In this document: positions 52,105 through 60,626 of the stretch, piece by piece
How the letters are laid out: every line of letters starts with the position of its first letter
How positions within the stretch are numbered: position 1 is the first letter of the stretch
NCBI RefSeq assembly: GCF_014076845.1
Contig: NZ_JACGUT010000028.1
Coordinates: 1 to 64,000, forward strand
Direction: 5' to 3'
DNA length: 64,000 nt
Origin: Colwellia sp. MB3u-41
GTDB taxonomy: Bacteria > Pseudomonadota > Gammaproteobacteria > Enterobacterales > Alteromonadaceae
The notes under the pieces: model-generated
Told to the model about the DNA's origin: nothing
Databases searched by the model: none
The model's input: only the letters and a program-made list of their open reading frames with translations
Position numbers and translations under genes: made by a program

Positions 52105-53124
52105 TTATAAATATTCAGCGAATACTTGACGAGCATTTTGCCAAAGAGTGTTATTACGTAGTTCACTTAATCCTCCGGTTGACGTTTTTAATAAACGTAA
52201 CAACCGTTGATTGCTCTCTTCATCAATGCTGATATTGGCATTATCGATCACATCAATACAGCCTTTTCGGTTGTTACACAGTAATAACATATCACAACCC
52301 GCTTGTTGAGCAGCCTCAGCTCGTTCAACATAGCCACCAACACATGCAGCACCTTTCATGGATAAATCATCACTGAAAATAACACCATTAAAGCCAAGTT
52401 CCTTTCGTAAAATATCTTGTAGCCAATAAGGGGAAAAGCCAACCGCTTCAGGAGAGATTTCAGGAAAAATAACATGAGCAGGCATTAGAGCATCCACTTT
52501 TTCGCTCTTAATTAACGTCTTAAAAGGCAACATATCTACCGCGAATATCTCTTCACGTGAACGAGGATCAATAGGTAAAGCAAGGTGAGAATCTGCTTCG
52601 ACACTGCCATGACCTGGGAAATGTTTACCCGTAGCCTTCATGCCAACAAGATGTAAGCCGTCAACAAAAGCACTCGCTAGTTTACAGACAATTTCAGGGT
52701 CTTTATGGAAAGAACGATCACCGATCACCGCACTAATATCATCAATATCAAGAATAGGGGCAAAACTAATATCGATACCCACCGCTTGAACTTCTAATGC
52801 CATTAATATCGCACTTTGTTTAGCCAGCGCTTGAGCTTTAATAACATTTTTATCAGCAAAGTTCCAAATTTTCCCCATCGCTGGAATAAGTGAAAAACCC
52901 TCACGAAAACGCTGAACTCGACCACCTTCATGATCGACAGCAATAATAAGGCTTTTATTGGCGGCCACGCGAATACTGTCCGTAAGTTGAGCGAGTTGCT
53001 CAGGAGATTCATAATTACGAGTAAATAAAATTAACCCGCCAACAAGAGGATGTTGCAGAAGCTCTTTGTCTTCTGCCGTTAAAGATGTGCCAAGCACATC
53101 TAACATAATAGGACCCATAAACAC
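52105..53124 (-). CDS. nagZ: Beta-N-acetylglucosaminidase NagZ (cell-wall recycling)
   Basis: NagZ removes GlcNAc from anhydro-muropeptides in the cytoplasm. The GH3 signature KHFPGHG is at residues 167-173, the flexible loop His/Asp dyad precedes the nucleophile Asp in FSDDLSM, and GDRSF is present. The 339 residues match. No signal peptide, as expected. It lies about 100 bases downstream of the TetR-family gene, followed by the DASS transporter. Confidence 0.96.
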   Translation of the reverse strand: MFMGPIMLDVLGTSLTAEDKELLQHPLVGGLILFTRNYESPEQLAQLTDSIRVAANKSLIIAVDHEGGRVQRFREGFSLIPAMGKIWNFADKNVIKAQALAKQSAILMALEVQAVGIDISFAPILDIDDISAVIGDRSFHKDPEIVCKLASAFVDGLHLVGMKATGKHFPGHGSVEADSHLALPIDPRSREEIFAVDMLPFKTLIKSEKVDALMPAHVIFPEISPEAVGFSPYWLQDILRKELGFNGVIFSDDLSMKGAACVGGYVERAEAAQQAGCDMLLLCNNRKGCIDVIDNANISIDEESNQRLLRLLKTSTGGLSELRNNTLWQNARQVFAEYL

Positions 53125-53226
53125 GCTTTTAAAATAATAAGTTATTAAAGGTGCTACTCTACCTAAATCAGGCTTAATTACAAAGCTTGATGTTGAACTA
53201 TCCTATTAAAAAGAAGAAATAGATCT

Positions 53227-53847
53227 TTAAAGTAATGGTGCAGAAACACCTGCTGCAACATAGGGGATCACTTTTTTGATAACGCCAGCAATATCCATCG
53301 TTTTATCAAAGTCACTTTTTGCAATATCAATTAAAGCATCGCTAGATGACATCGTAAATACCACCGTTCCCATGGTGAAGTGTAAGCGCCAAAACATTTC
53401 TTCAGCCGTTAATTCTGGATAAGCTTTTTGAACAGCCTTTACAAAATTGTTAATCACACCTGGGTACTGAGTCGTTAAAAACCAGCGGAGAAAACCTTGG
53501 CTATCGCTATAACCTCGTCCAAGTAGTTGCAGAAAATTGCTCGTACCATTTTCTTTAAAATCGTTTAATGATAATAAAGGTTCGATAAAGGCTGAAAACA
53601 CTTCGAGTAAATTCAAATTGTCACGTTTACATACTTCAACAAGAGCAGACTCTAAACGTGGTGAAAGTTCATTCATATAACGGGACATTACCGATTTTAT
53701 TAGCTCTTTTTTTGAACCAAAATGATAATTAACTGCCGCTAAATTAACTTCAGCTTGACTGGTTATTTCTCTTAATGAAGTGCCATTAAAACCTTGTGTT
53801 GCAAATAAGCTTTCAGCTGCGTCTAGAATTTTATTTTTTGTACTCAT
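53227..53847 (-). CDS. TetR-family regulator, PsrA-like
   Basis: The N-terminal helix-turn-helix (ILDAAESLFATQGFNGTSLREI, and VNLAAVNYHFGSKKELI) is close to that of Pseudomonas PsrA, a fatty-acid-responsive regulator. In Shewanella-type bacteria PsrA controls beta-oxidation genes. The C-terminal ligand domain has the usual ~140 residues. A sequence matching the PsrA operator pattern lies about 65 bases upstream, suggesting autoregulation. PsrA identity is inferred; other TetR members are possible. Confidence 0.78.
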   Translation of the reverse strand: MSTKNKILDAAESLFATQGFNGTSLREITSQAEVNLAAVNYHFGSKKELIKSVMSRYMNELSPRLESALVEVCKRDNLNLLEVFSAFIEPLLSLNDFKENGTSNFLQLLGRGYSDSQGFLRWFLTTQYPGVINNFVKAVQKAYPELTAEEMFWRLHFTMGTVVFTMSSSDALIDIAKSDFDKTMDIAGVIKKVIPYVAAGVSAPLL

Positions 53848-53910
53848 CTTCTAACAATACCTTTTAACCACATCTGAATGAAATATTTGATACTAATTTA
53901 AGCACAGTTT

Positions 53911-53923
53911 AAACAAGCGTTTG
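53911..53923. promoter_or_regulatory. Possible PsrA-type operator
   Basis: AAAC-AAGC-GTTTG matches the published PsrA pattern (G/C)AAAC-N(2-4)-GTTT(G/C), except that the base before AAAC is T. It lies 64 bases upstream of the PsrA-like gene start. Confidence 0.5.
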
Positions 53924-54485
53924 AAATAACGCAACAATGAATCTCGAATACAAATTTTATTCTTAAAATTCAATAAAATAGTATGATTCATTGTAAAACT
54001 CACTATTCGTTATAATATATAAACAGTAAAAAACATCAAGAACCTCATCATTATCTACTGTTTAGAAAGTGGCCGATTACATCACGGTTTATTGGTCTAG
54101 CTTTCTTATTTTTTAATTGAGATACAGTTCAATGCATTTACACAACAATTTACAGACCTGAAATTGATCTAGCACCATGTAAAATTTGTTTTACTTATCA
54201 TGGATAAATCTCTGTATCTTTTTTTCAACTCAAACGAAGTACTTGTTTAAATTTCAAGCCAACAAGTATTTGATCTTGATTTATTACTGTGCAGGTATTA
54301 TAGGTGGATTCGGTCTGAGCACTTTATGAATTAAAGCAATAATAATATATAAACGTTACCGTTAATCGCCTTAAACCTATCTTGTTTACTGGCTGCCTGT
54401 GGTGGTGAATAAAAATCTAAAATTCTATGTGAAAATTTTCAGTTAAGCTTTTTAAAGTGGATAATAAAAAAGTAGAAGGGTATAC
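53924..54485. other. Non-coding stretch with a possible lipoprotein-gene remnant
   Basis: No intact gene is seen. From about 54354 one frame reads LPLIALNLSCLLAACGGE before a TAA, a typical lipoprotein signal with lipobox, but there is no in-frame start codon and the downstream frame is closed. It is probably the trace of a lost gene on the plus strand. Confidence 0.4.
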
Positions 54486-54522
54486 AAAGCACTGAGCGTG
54501 AAAACGTTTAGTGCTTTCTTTT
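54486..54522 (+). terminator. Orphan terminator upstream of the M2 peptidase
   Basis: A 14-bp stem with two G-U pairs (AAAGCACTGAGCGT / ACGTTTAGTGCTTT) and a GAAA loop, followed by CTTTT. No intact plus-strand gene precedes it. Confidence 0.7.
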
Positions 54523-54624
54523 ATCTAAAGTTTACCACGATTTTTTAATCGTAAAGCTTTAAGCCCTCTGCACAATTTTATATACTCCCCTCCACTCTCC
54601 ATTAATAATAAAAATAAGACGTTT

Positions 54625-56466
54625 ATGATAAAGCTATTTAAACAAACGAGTATTGCCTTATGTGTGCTGGCATCGCTTAGCGCTTGCAACAATGAAAGTA
54701 CAAGCAAAACTCAGCAAACACCAAAGCAGGTTGCGCCCGTATTGACGGCAAAAGACGCGGATGCATTTCTTATCGCTACCGAAAAAGAATTAATAGCCTT
54801 GGGTATTGAAGGCAGCCGCGCAGAATGGATTTATTCAAATTTCATTACCGATGATACTGCAGCACTTTCAGCAGCCGCAAATCAAAAATCAACAGAAGCG
54901 GGCGTTCGTTTTGCTATGTCTGCAGCTAAATTTGATCATATTGAGGTAACAGAAAATCAACGAAGAAAATTAAATACCTTAAAACAAAGTTTAGTAATGC
55001 CCGCACCACAAGATTCGGAGAAATCTGCTGAGCTTGCAAAAATTGGTTCAGAACTCGGTGGTATGTACGGTAAAGGTACTTACACAACGAAAGCCGGTAA
55101 AACGCTAAGCTTAGGTGAAATGACGTCAACAATGGCAACTTCACGTGATTACGACGAATTACTCGAAATGTGGCAAGGCTGGCGCACTATTAGCCCCGAC
55201 ATGAAACCATTATTTATCCGTCAATCGGAATTAGGCAATGAAGGAGCACAAGGTTTAGGTTATAAAGACTTAGGCACTATGTGGCGTTCAAATTATGATA
55301 TGCCTGCTGACGATTTTGCTAAGGAACTTGACCGCTTATGGGGACAAGTAAAACCCTTATACGATGACTTACATTGTTATGTTCGCGGCGAACTTGCAAA
55401 AACTTATGGAGCAGATAAAGTCCCACAAGACCAACCGATCCCTGCACATTTATTAGGTAACATGTGGGCACAATCTTGGGGCAACATCTACGAGTTAGTC
55501 GCTCCTGAAAATGCAGATCCTGGTTATGATGTTACTGAACAACTAGCCGCTAAAGACTATGACGAAATTAACATGGTAAAAGGCGCGGAAACCTTTTTTA
55601 CCTCGTTAGGGTTTGATGAATTACCTGAAACTTTCTGGACACGTTCACTCTTTACCAAACCAGCAGACCGTGATGTTGTCTGCCATGCTTCGGCATGGGA
55701 TCTTGATGCTAAAGATGATATACGTATTAAAATGTGTATTCAAAAAACAGGTGAAGAGTTTAATGTCATACATCATGAACTTGGACATAACTTCTACCAG
55801 CGAGCATATAAAGATCAACCTGTTTATTTCCAAAATAGTGCCAACGATGGTTTCCATGAAGCAATTGGCGATACCATTGCACTTTCTGTTACCCCTAAAT
55901 ATCTAAAAGAAATAGGCTTAATTGATACTATTCCTGATGAATCAAAAGATATTGGCTTATTAATGAAAATGGCACTAGAAAAAATAGCCTTTATTCCCTT
56001 TGGTTTAATGGTTGATCAATGGCGTTGGAAAGTTTACTCAGGTGAAATAACACCTGAAAATTACAATACTGCTTGGTGGGAGTTGCGTGAAAAATACCAG
56101 GGTGTAGCCGCACCGATAGCGCGTGAAGCGAATGCTTTTGATCCGGGTGCAAAATATCATGTTCCTGGTGGCGTTCCTTATAGCCGTTATTTCCTCGCCC
56201 ATATTCAGCAGTTTGAATTTCATAAAGCACTCTGTGAAGTTTCGGGTAATACCGACCCTATTCATCGCTGTTCAATTTACAACTCTAAAGAAGCCGGCAA
56301 AGCACTTAATACCGTATTAGAAATGGGCTCAAGCCAACCTTGGCAAGAAGCTTATAAAGTTTTAACGGGGAGTGAACAAATGGATGCAACTGCTGTACTT
56401 GACTACTTTGATCCATTACACGTTTGGTTAAAAGAAAAAAATAAAGGTAAGCAATGTGGTTTCTAA
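54625..56466 (+). CDS. M2-family peptidyl-dipeptidase (ACE-like) lipoprotein
   Basis: A lipoprotein signal with lipobox SLSAC (Cys21) anchors the protein. The zinc motif HELGH is at residues 384-388, with the third ligand Glu in HEAIGDT. The C-terminal half has the ACE-like pattern including YQG and the GAKYHVPGG and PYSRYFLAHI segments. M2 enzymes remove C-terminal dipeptides from peptides. The 613 residues match bacterial homologues. It is a single-gene unit with its own terminator. Confidence 0.94.
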   Translation: MIKLFKQTSIALCVLASLSACNNESTSKTQQTPKQVAPVLTAKDADAFLIATEKELIALGIEGSRAEWIYSNFITDDTAALSAAANQKSTEAGVRFAMSAAKFDHIEVTENQRRKLNTLKQSLVMPAPQDSEKSAELAKIGSELGGMYGKGTYTTKAGKTLSLGEMTSTMATSRDYDELLEMWQGWRTISPDMKPLFIRQSELGNEGAQGLGYKDLGTMWRSNYDMPADDFAKELDRLWGQVKPLYDDLHCYVRGELAKTYGADKVPQDQPIPAHLLGNMWAQSWGNIYELVAPENADPGYDVTEQLAAKDYDEINMVKGAETFFTSLGFDELPETFWTRSLFTKPADRDVVCHASAWDLDAKDDIRIKMCIQKTGEEFNVIHHELGHNFYQRAYKDQPVYFQNSANDGFHEAIGDTIALSVTPKYLKEIGLIDTIPDESKDIGLLMKMALEKIAFIPFGLMVDQWRWKVYSGEITPENYNTAWWELREKYQGVAAPIAREANAFDPGAKYHVPGGVPYSRYFLAHIQQFEFHKALCEVSGNTDPIHRCSIYNSKEAGKALNTVLEMGSSQPWQEAYKVLTGSEQMDATAVLDYFDPLHVWLKEKNKGKQCGF

Positions 56467-56499
56467 GCTTTTAAGTTAACGATAACGTGGTCTTATTAA

Positions 56500-56533
56500 A
56501 AAAGCCTGATAATTTATTTATCAGGCTTTTTAT
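56500..56533 (+). terminator. Terminator after the M2 peptidase
   Basis: A 13-bp perfect stem (AAAAGCCTGATAA / TTATCAGGCTTTT) with a 5-base loop. Confidence 0.88.
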
Positions 56534-56651
56534 TGTTAAGATATTTTTACTTATGACCAAGCGTTAACAGGTAAGTGAACAATTTAAAGTGATATATAAT
56601 TTCATAAGTAACGTTTAACAAATTCGCCTTTTTAACAACGAAAAGGCCTTA

Positions 56652-57572
56652 TTATGAAGCATCAGGTCTTAAATAAGCAATATCATCTTCATCATCAGCG
56701 TGGAAGTCATAACCACCGTCAAAATCGCCATTCAACTCATTTGCTAGGGTGATAGGCAGTTCTAATATTTCTTGGATATAAATAGAAATATTTTCTTGCT
56801 GGTCAATAATCCCCTTTAGCTCAGTAAAGCTGAGTAAATTAATATCCTGCAAATAACTTTTTGTTGAAATTGGTAGTTGTTCTGTAAAGCGGGCAATGCA
56901 AGCCTCCACTTTGGCTAATAACACCTTTTTATCGGTATGCGTCAGATAAGTATTCAGTTGTTCATACAAGCTACTAGTGAAGACTTTTCTTTCTGAATCA
57001 ATAAGTAATAATGAAATTGCAGTATTTAAAAACTTTTGCAATTCAAACAACAAAACGTCTTCATCATCATCGATAAGTAAGGTATTTGCTGAAAAGTCTG
57101 CTGCTATACTTTTATAAACTTGCAGAAGCTTTGCACTTTGATAGCCTTCATTAACAAAGGTCCTGTGCATTAATCTTATATCAGAAGTATCGTTAATACC
57201 GAGCGCATAACTCCGGATAGATATTTCTTCAAAGTAGGAGGGCGATATTGTCTTTAATTGAGCATACTTTGCCCAGCCGGCTCTAAAACAATATACAATA
57301 CCTTGAGTTTTTAGTATGTCTTTAGCTTTATCTGTGTCGTTATCACACAGTTCTAATAAGCCTAAGTTACTCATACCCAAAACAATTTCACAGCCCTTCT
57401 TTATTTGATCAGCATAAATTATCGATAGATTATCAGAAGCGATTCTTAATGACATATCAGATAGTTGTTGTTTGGTTTTATGCATAAATTCAGGCGTAAA
57501 AAAGCCGTCACTTTCTCCGTCTCTTAATACCAAAAGTAAAAACGGATAATTTCTTAACTCTGCAATGTTCAT
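56652..57572 (-). CDS. Unrecognised protein with acidic tail (306 aa)
   Basis: A soluble, predominantly helical protein without signal peptide, membrane segment or known catalytic motif. An acidic patch DDDED lies mid-sequence (about residues 177-181), and the C-terminus is acidic with aromatic residues (GYDFHADDEDDIAYL). It is the last of four co-directional genes beginning with a J-domain protein, 63 bases after the 215-residue gene. I do not recognise the family. Confidence 0.65.
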   Translation of the reverse strand: MNIAELRNYPFLLLVLRDGESDGFFTPEFMHKTKQQLSDMSLRIASDNLSIIYADQIKKGCEIVLGMSNLGLLELCDNDTDKAKDILKTQGIVYCFRAGWAKYAQLKTISPSYFEEISIRSYALGINDTSDIRLMHRTFVNEGYQSAKLLQVYKSIAADFSANTLLIDDDEDVLLFELQKFLNTAISLLLIDSERKVFTSSLYEQLNTYLTHTDKKVLLAKVEACIARFTEQLPISTKSYLQDINLLSFTELKGIIDQQENISIYIQEILELPITLANELNGDFDGGYDFHADDEDDIAYLRPDAS

Positions 57573-57635
57573 TGATGAATTCCAATCAATTAAAGCGGTT
57601 CATATAGATTAAATAATACGGTTTTTGTTGGCAAG

Positions 57636-58283
57636 TTAGAGCGGTGCAAACATATCGTCGGTGTCCATTTCAACAGCAGTTACTCGTTGTTTGTTCGCAT
57701 TTTGTTTTAACGCATTTTCAATGTTTTCGAGTGTTCCATTTGTACTAACCGTCATGACTTCACGATAAGCTTCTTCACTTAGCGTTTTTATTTTCATTAA
57801 CAGTTCTTCAATGCTCCCTGATGTTTGCTCTTCATCTTCTTCTAATTCTGAAAAGTCATGACCGATAAAGGGCAAAGATAAATATAAAAGACCAAAGTCA
57901 TCTTCAACTATCGCGTTTAATACTTCTAATTGCTTTTCTTCGTCATCTGAAGAAAGAAATATTTGTGTTAATAAACTATGCGCTTCTGTTTGCGCACAAA
58001 AAACATGCTCTTCATCCATATTTTGCCAATACGATGGCTCTACATTTAAGAGTTGTTTAATTGATTCGGCATCCATTAACCATGTTGCAATAGACGGAAT
58101 AGTCGCATCGTGCTCTCTGACAATTTTTGCTACGGTTAAGATGTCCATTTCTGTTAATACCGCAAGCATTTTTTCGTCGCCCTGTTCAGAGGCAATCGCT
58201 TCTAAAGAGGTACCCGCACGTCTGCCACTGTATTGTGCTTGTTCGATAATGTCTGTCGCTAGAATTAATGCATTTTTTGTCAA
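57636..58283 (-). CDS. Unrecognised helical protein (215 aa)
   Basis: A soluble, helical, acidic protein with helical-repeat-like composition in the middle (AIVEDDFGLLYLSLPFIG), a Glu-rich patch (ELEEDEEQ) and a short acidic C-terminal end (EMDTDDMFAPL). No catalytic motif or membrane segment is visible. It is the third gene of the J-domain cluster, 84 bases after the 153-residue gene. I considered distant helical-repeat DUF families but cannot support an assignment. Confidence 0.65.
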   Translation of the reverse strand: MTKNALILATDIIEQAQYSGRRAGTSLEAIASEQGDEKMLAVLTEMDILTVAKIVREHDATIPSIATWLMDAESIKQLLNVEPSYWQNMDEEHVFCAQTEAHSLLTQIFLSSDDEEKQLEVLNAIVEDDFGLLYLSLPFIGHDFSELEEDEEQTSGSIEELLMKIKTLSEEAYREVMTVSTNGTLENIENALKQNANKQRVTAVEMDTDDMFAPL

Positions 58284-58367
58284 GGTTATTCCTTAAAACT
58301 TATATATAGTACAAATAAATTTATGAATATAAAATTCTGCTTTTATAGAATTTTATATTTATCTCGC

Positions 58368-58829
58368 TTAGTAATTTTCATCATAGTCATTAGATTCATC
58401 ATCATCGACTTGAGCATATTCATCTTCTTCAGCTTTTAAAGGTGTTGCATCATAACGGTTATAAAAATGGATGAGCAAAATAGCTGTTTTTAGGTCTTCT
58501 TCTGCGTGGGTCATTATTTCGGTAATACAAGCTCTAGCATCAGCATGAACGCCAACAAAAGGTTTAATTTCCGCCCAAGAAGGTTCATCTGCCAGTTCAA
58601 GTGTTGACAGGTTTTTGCTATCAATTCTGATCTTGGTTGATATCGCCATCGCTAGTTGGTCAACCATACCATTAAATAATAAGGGCATTTGCTGCAATTG
58701 TTCAAAGAGACTTGTTAAATAATTTGATAATAAATCAGGGTTTTCCGGATCGTCTAATGAATTCATATTTTCTAAATACATAGAAAAATCATCCGTTAAA
58801 TAATCCGGTAAGTTTGTTTGGGATTGCAT
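58368..58829 (-). CDS. Unrecognised small acidic protein (153 aa)
   Basis: A soluble helical protein whose C-terminal ~25 residues are strongly acidic (EEDEYAQVDDDESNDYDENY). It has no known motif. It is the second gene of the J-domain cluster, 55 bases after the J-domain gene. The acidic, Tyr-containing tail resembles those of the two downstream proteins, which may matter for a shared partner. Confidence 0.65.
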   Translation of the reverse strand: MQSQTNLPDYLTDDFSMYLENMNSLDDPENPDLLSNYLTSLFEQLQQMPLLFNGMVDQLAMAISTKIRIDSKNLSTLELADEPSWAEIKPFVGVHADARACITEIMTHAEEDLKTAILLIHFYNRYDATPLKAEEDEYAQVDDDESNDYDENY

Positions 58830-58884
58830 TCATATTTCCTAATAGAAAGTCTAAGAGAGGGGCTCATTGAGCACTCATTTACGC

Positions 58885-59145
58885 TTAGTTAAAAGCACTT
58901 TGCCAAAAAGAATCAGCAATTTCTCGCGGATCTGTTATCACGGTATAGTTACTTTTTAAGTATACCGACCGTTTTTTGGGATCAGAAATAACATCATAGG
59001 CTTTTTGAATTAACTGAAATTTTTCTTTAGCTTCAATATTGTCGTTTCTATCTGGGTGATATTTATTAGCGAGTTTTCGATAAGCTTTTTTAATTTCGAT
59101 GGTCGTTGATACTCTACTTACACCTAACTGTTCAAAATAATCCAT
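58885..59145 (-). CDS. Minimal J-domain protein
   Basis: An 86-residue protein that consists almost only of a J-domain. The HPD motif is at residues 30-32 (KYHPDRND), helix I/II ([20 protein letters not shown]) and helix III/IV ([17 protein letters not shown]) are complete. It lacks the G/F linker, zinc finger and substrate domain of DnaJ. J-domains stimulate the ATPase of Hsp70 (DnaK). The short C-terminus ends DSFWQSAFN. It heads a four-gene unit, suggesting it recruits DnaK to the products of the next genes. Confidence 0.88.
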   Translation of the reverse strand: MDYFEQLGVSRVSTTIEIKKAYRKLANKYHPDRNDNIEAKEKFQLIQKAYDVISDPKKRSVYLKSNYTVITDPREIADSFWQSAFN

Positions 59146-59358
59146 AAAATTTTAACTACCTTTGGTAAGACAACATAAAGTGACTGTTGACACAATTAGG
59201 TCAATTTTACCTTTGCAATTACATAATTAACATCATTATGTTTGCTTATTTTCTGTTTATATACATGTGTTGATTAACGCTGTTGAAACTAAACACAAAT
59301 AATTTTGGGTGAGACAGCAAATAAAGTTGAGAATGTTGAGGGAAAACTAAAGACAATA

Positions 59359-59796
59359 TTATATTTTTATTATTTCAGCTCTGAAAACAGCTAGTTTTGC
59401 GAGTATTCTATTTTGGGATGAGTAAGGAATACCAACATCTTCCATAGCCTGTATCAGTAGTTCAACCACACGATTGAAGTCTCCTTCATTAATATTCATG
59501 CCGGTATGAATATCAATCATGCTATCGCCATTATATTCACATGGCCCGTTTACCAACCCACATAAATGATTGATAAAACCTTGCTTGAAATGTTTGACGC
59601 TCGACTTAGCAAAATAAGGCAATATGACTTTATCTTTCACAATTCTTTGCACAAACGCATCAACGAGGCTTTCTAAACCTTCATGACCACCAATTTCAGC
59701 ATAAAGCGCCTCACGTTGTTCTACTCGTTGGCTGCTGCAACCCAAGCATAGTTGCAAAGCGAAGACAAAAATAACAGTGCTAAAATATTTAGACAT
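59359..59796 (-). CDS. Truncated haemoglobin lipoprotein (group I-like)
   Basis: A lipoprotein signal (about 1-20, lipobox LCLGC) precedes a truncated-globin domain: YAEIGGHEGLESLVDAF (A/B helices), PYFAKSSVKHFKQGF and the proximal haem histidine in DIHTGMNI. Truncated globins bind O2, NO or CO. A membrane-anchored periplasmic or outer-membrane location is unusual. I chose the ATG at 59796, which overlaps the preceding stop (TAATG); a start further upstream at 59826 has no signal. It is the last gene of a four-gene overlapping operon. Confidence 0.85.
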   Translation of the reverse strand: MSKYFSTVIFVFALQLCLGCSSQRVEQREALYAEIGGHEGLESLVDAFVQRIVKDKVILPYFAKSSVKHFKQGFINHLCGLVNGPCEYNGDSMIDIHTGMNINEGDFNRVVELLIQAMEDVGIPYSSQNRILAKLAVFRAEIIKI

Positions 59797-60626
59797 TAAT
59801 AGGATCCTGACAACGACAAATACCAACCTTTTTGATCCGACAATCCCGCAAGAGTACCTAAATCAAGGTAAGCGAGAGTAACATTCACGTATTTATTTGG
59901 AAACCATGCCAAAAAAAGATCTTGCCAGTCATCCTCTTTAAGCCCTAAATTATCAGGTTTATGTCGATATTCAGTACCTACAGCAATATGTTTATTGAAT
60001 AATACCGCCACAGACATTTCAGTTTGTAACGCGCCATTACCATTAGGTCCGCTAAATCCGAGCAGTCCCATTTCATTGGCTTGTGTGTATCGTAAAGAGA
60101 CATTCCACAATACGTTATAACCCGCTAAAAGGCCTAAATGTAGTTTACTTGCCGCTAAATAAAAGTCGGTTCCTGTATCGTCTTTGGCGCCTAATGAAAA
60201 AGCAACATCAGCGGTTCTTAGTGATTTTTGCTGAATACCTACTGATAATTGTGGCCAAGTGCTATAAAGCAAATCACCATATAATCTTAATTTAAGACCC
60301 AGAATATCTTGAGACAGTGTTAATGACAAAGGCTCTACATCAAAGTGTTGTTTTACAAAAGAGACCTCTAAGCGATCATAAAAATTAACCTGACCACCAC
60401 AACTGTTTAATTGAAAATCCTTCACATTAGCTTGTGTACAAAAGGCAGAAAAGGCTAATTCATCTTCTGTTGCATAACCTGCTAATTGAGCCCAAGGAAC
60501 TAAACCGCCACCACCTGAGCCCTCTACTTGAGAAACACCTGGGGTTGCTAATATCTTACCATTAGCAAAACTCACTATTGGCAGTAACATTAATAGCAGT
60601 AAGCTAAAACTAAAGCGGCGATTCAT
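59796..60626 (-). CDS. DUF3034 family outer-membrane-type protein
   Basis: A signal peptide (about 1-20, ending VSFA) is followed by a protein rich in alternating beta strands, with conserved ATPGVSQVEGSGGGGLVPWAQL near the N-terminus and ending in an aromatic residue (SLSGSY), typical for barrel proteins. DUF3034 members are uncharacterised. I chose the ATG at 60626 (277 residues), which overlaps the end of the EAL gene by about 17 bases. It overlaps the haemoglobin gene by one base. Confidence 0.85.
   Translation of the reverse strand: MNRRFSFSLLLLMLLPIVSFANGKILATPGVSQVEGSGGGGLVPWAQLAGYATEDELAFSAFCTQANVKDFQLNSCGGQVNFYDRLEVSFVKQHFDVEPLSLTLSQDILGLKLRLYGDLLYSTWPQLSVGIQQKSLRTADVAFSLGAKDDTGTDFYLAASKLHLGLLAGYNVLWNVSLRYTQANEMGLLGFSGPNGNGALQTEMSVAVLFNKHIAVGTEYRHKPDNLGLKEDDWQDLFLAWFPNKYVNVTLAYLDLGTLAGLSDQKGWYLSLSGSY

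Noticed and set aside
55613-56320. Several ORFs on both strands inside the M2 peptidase gene
   Set aside because: Alternate-frame shadows of a complete, conserved gene.
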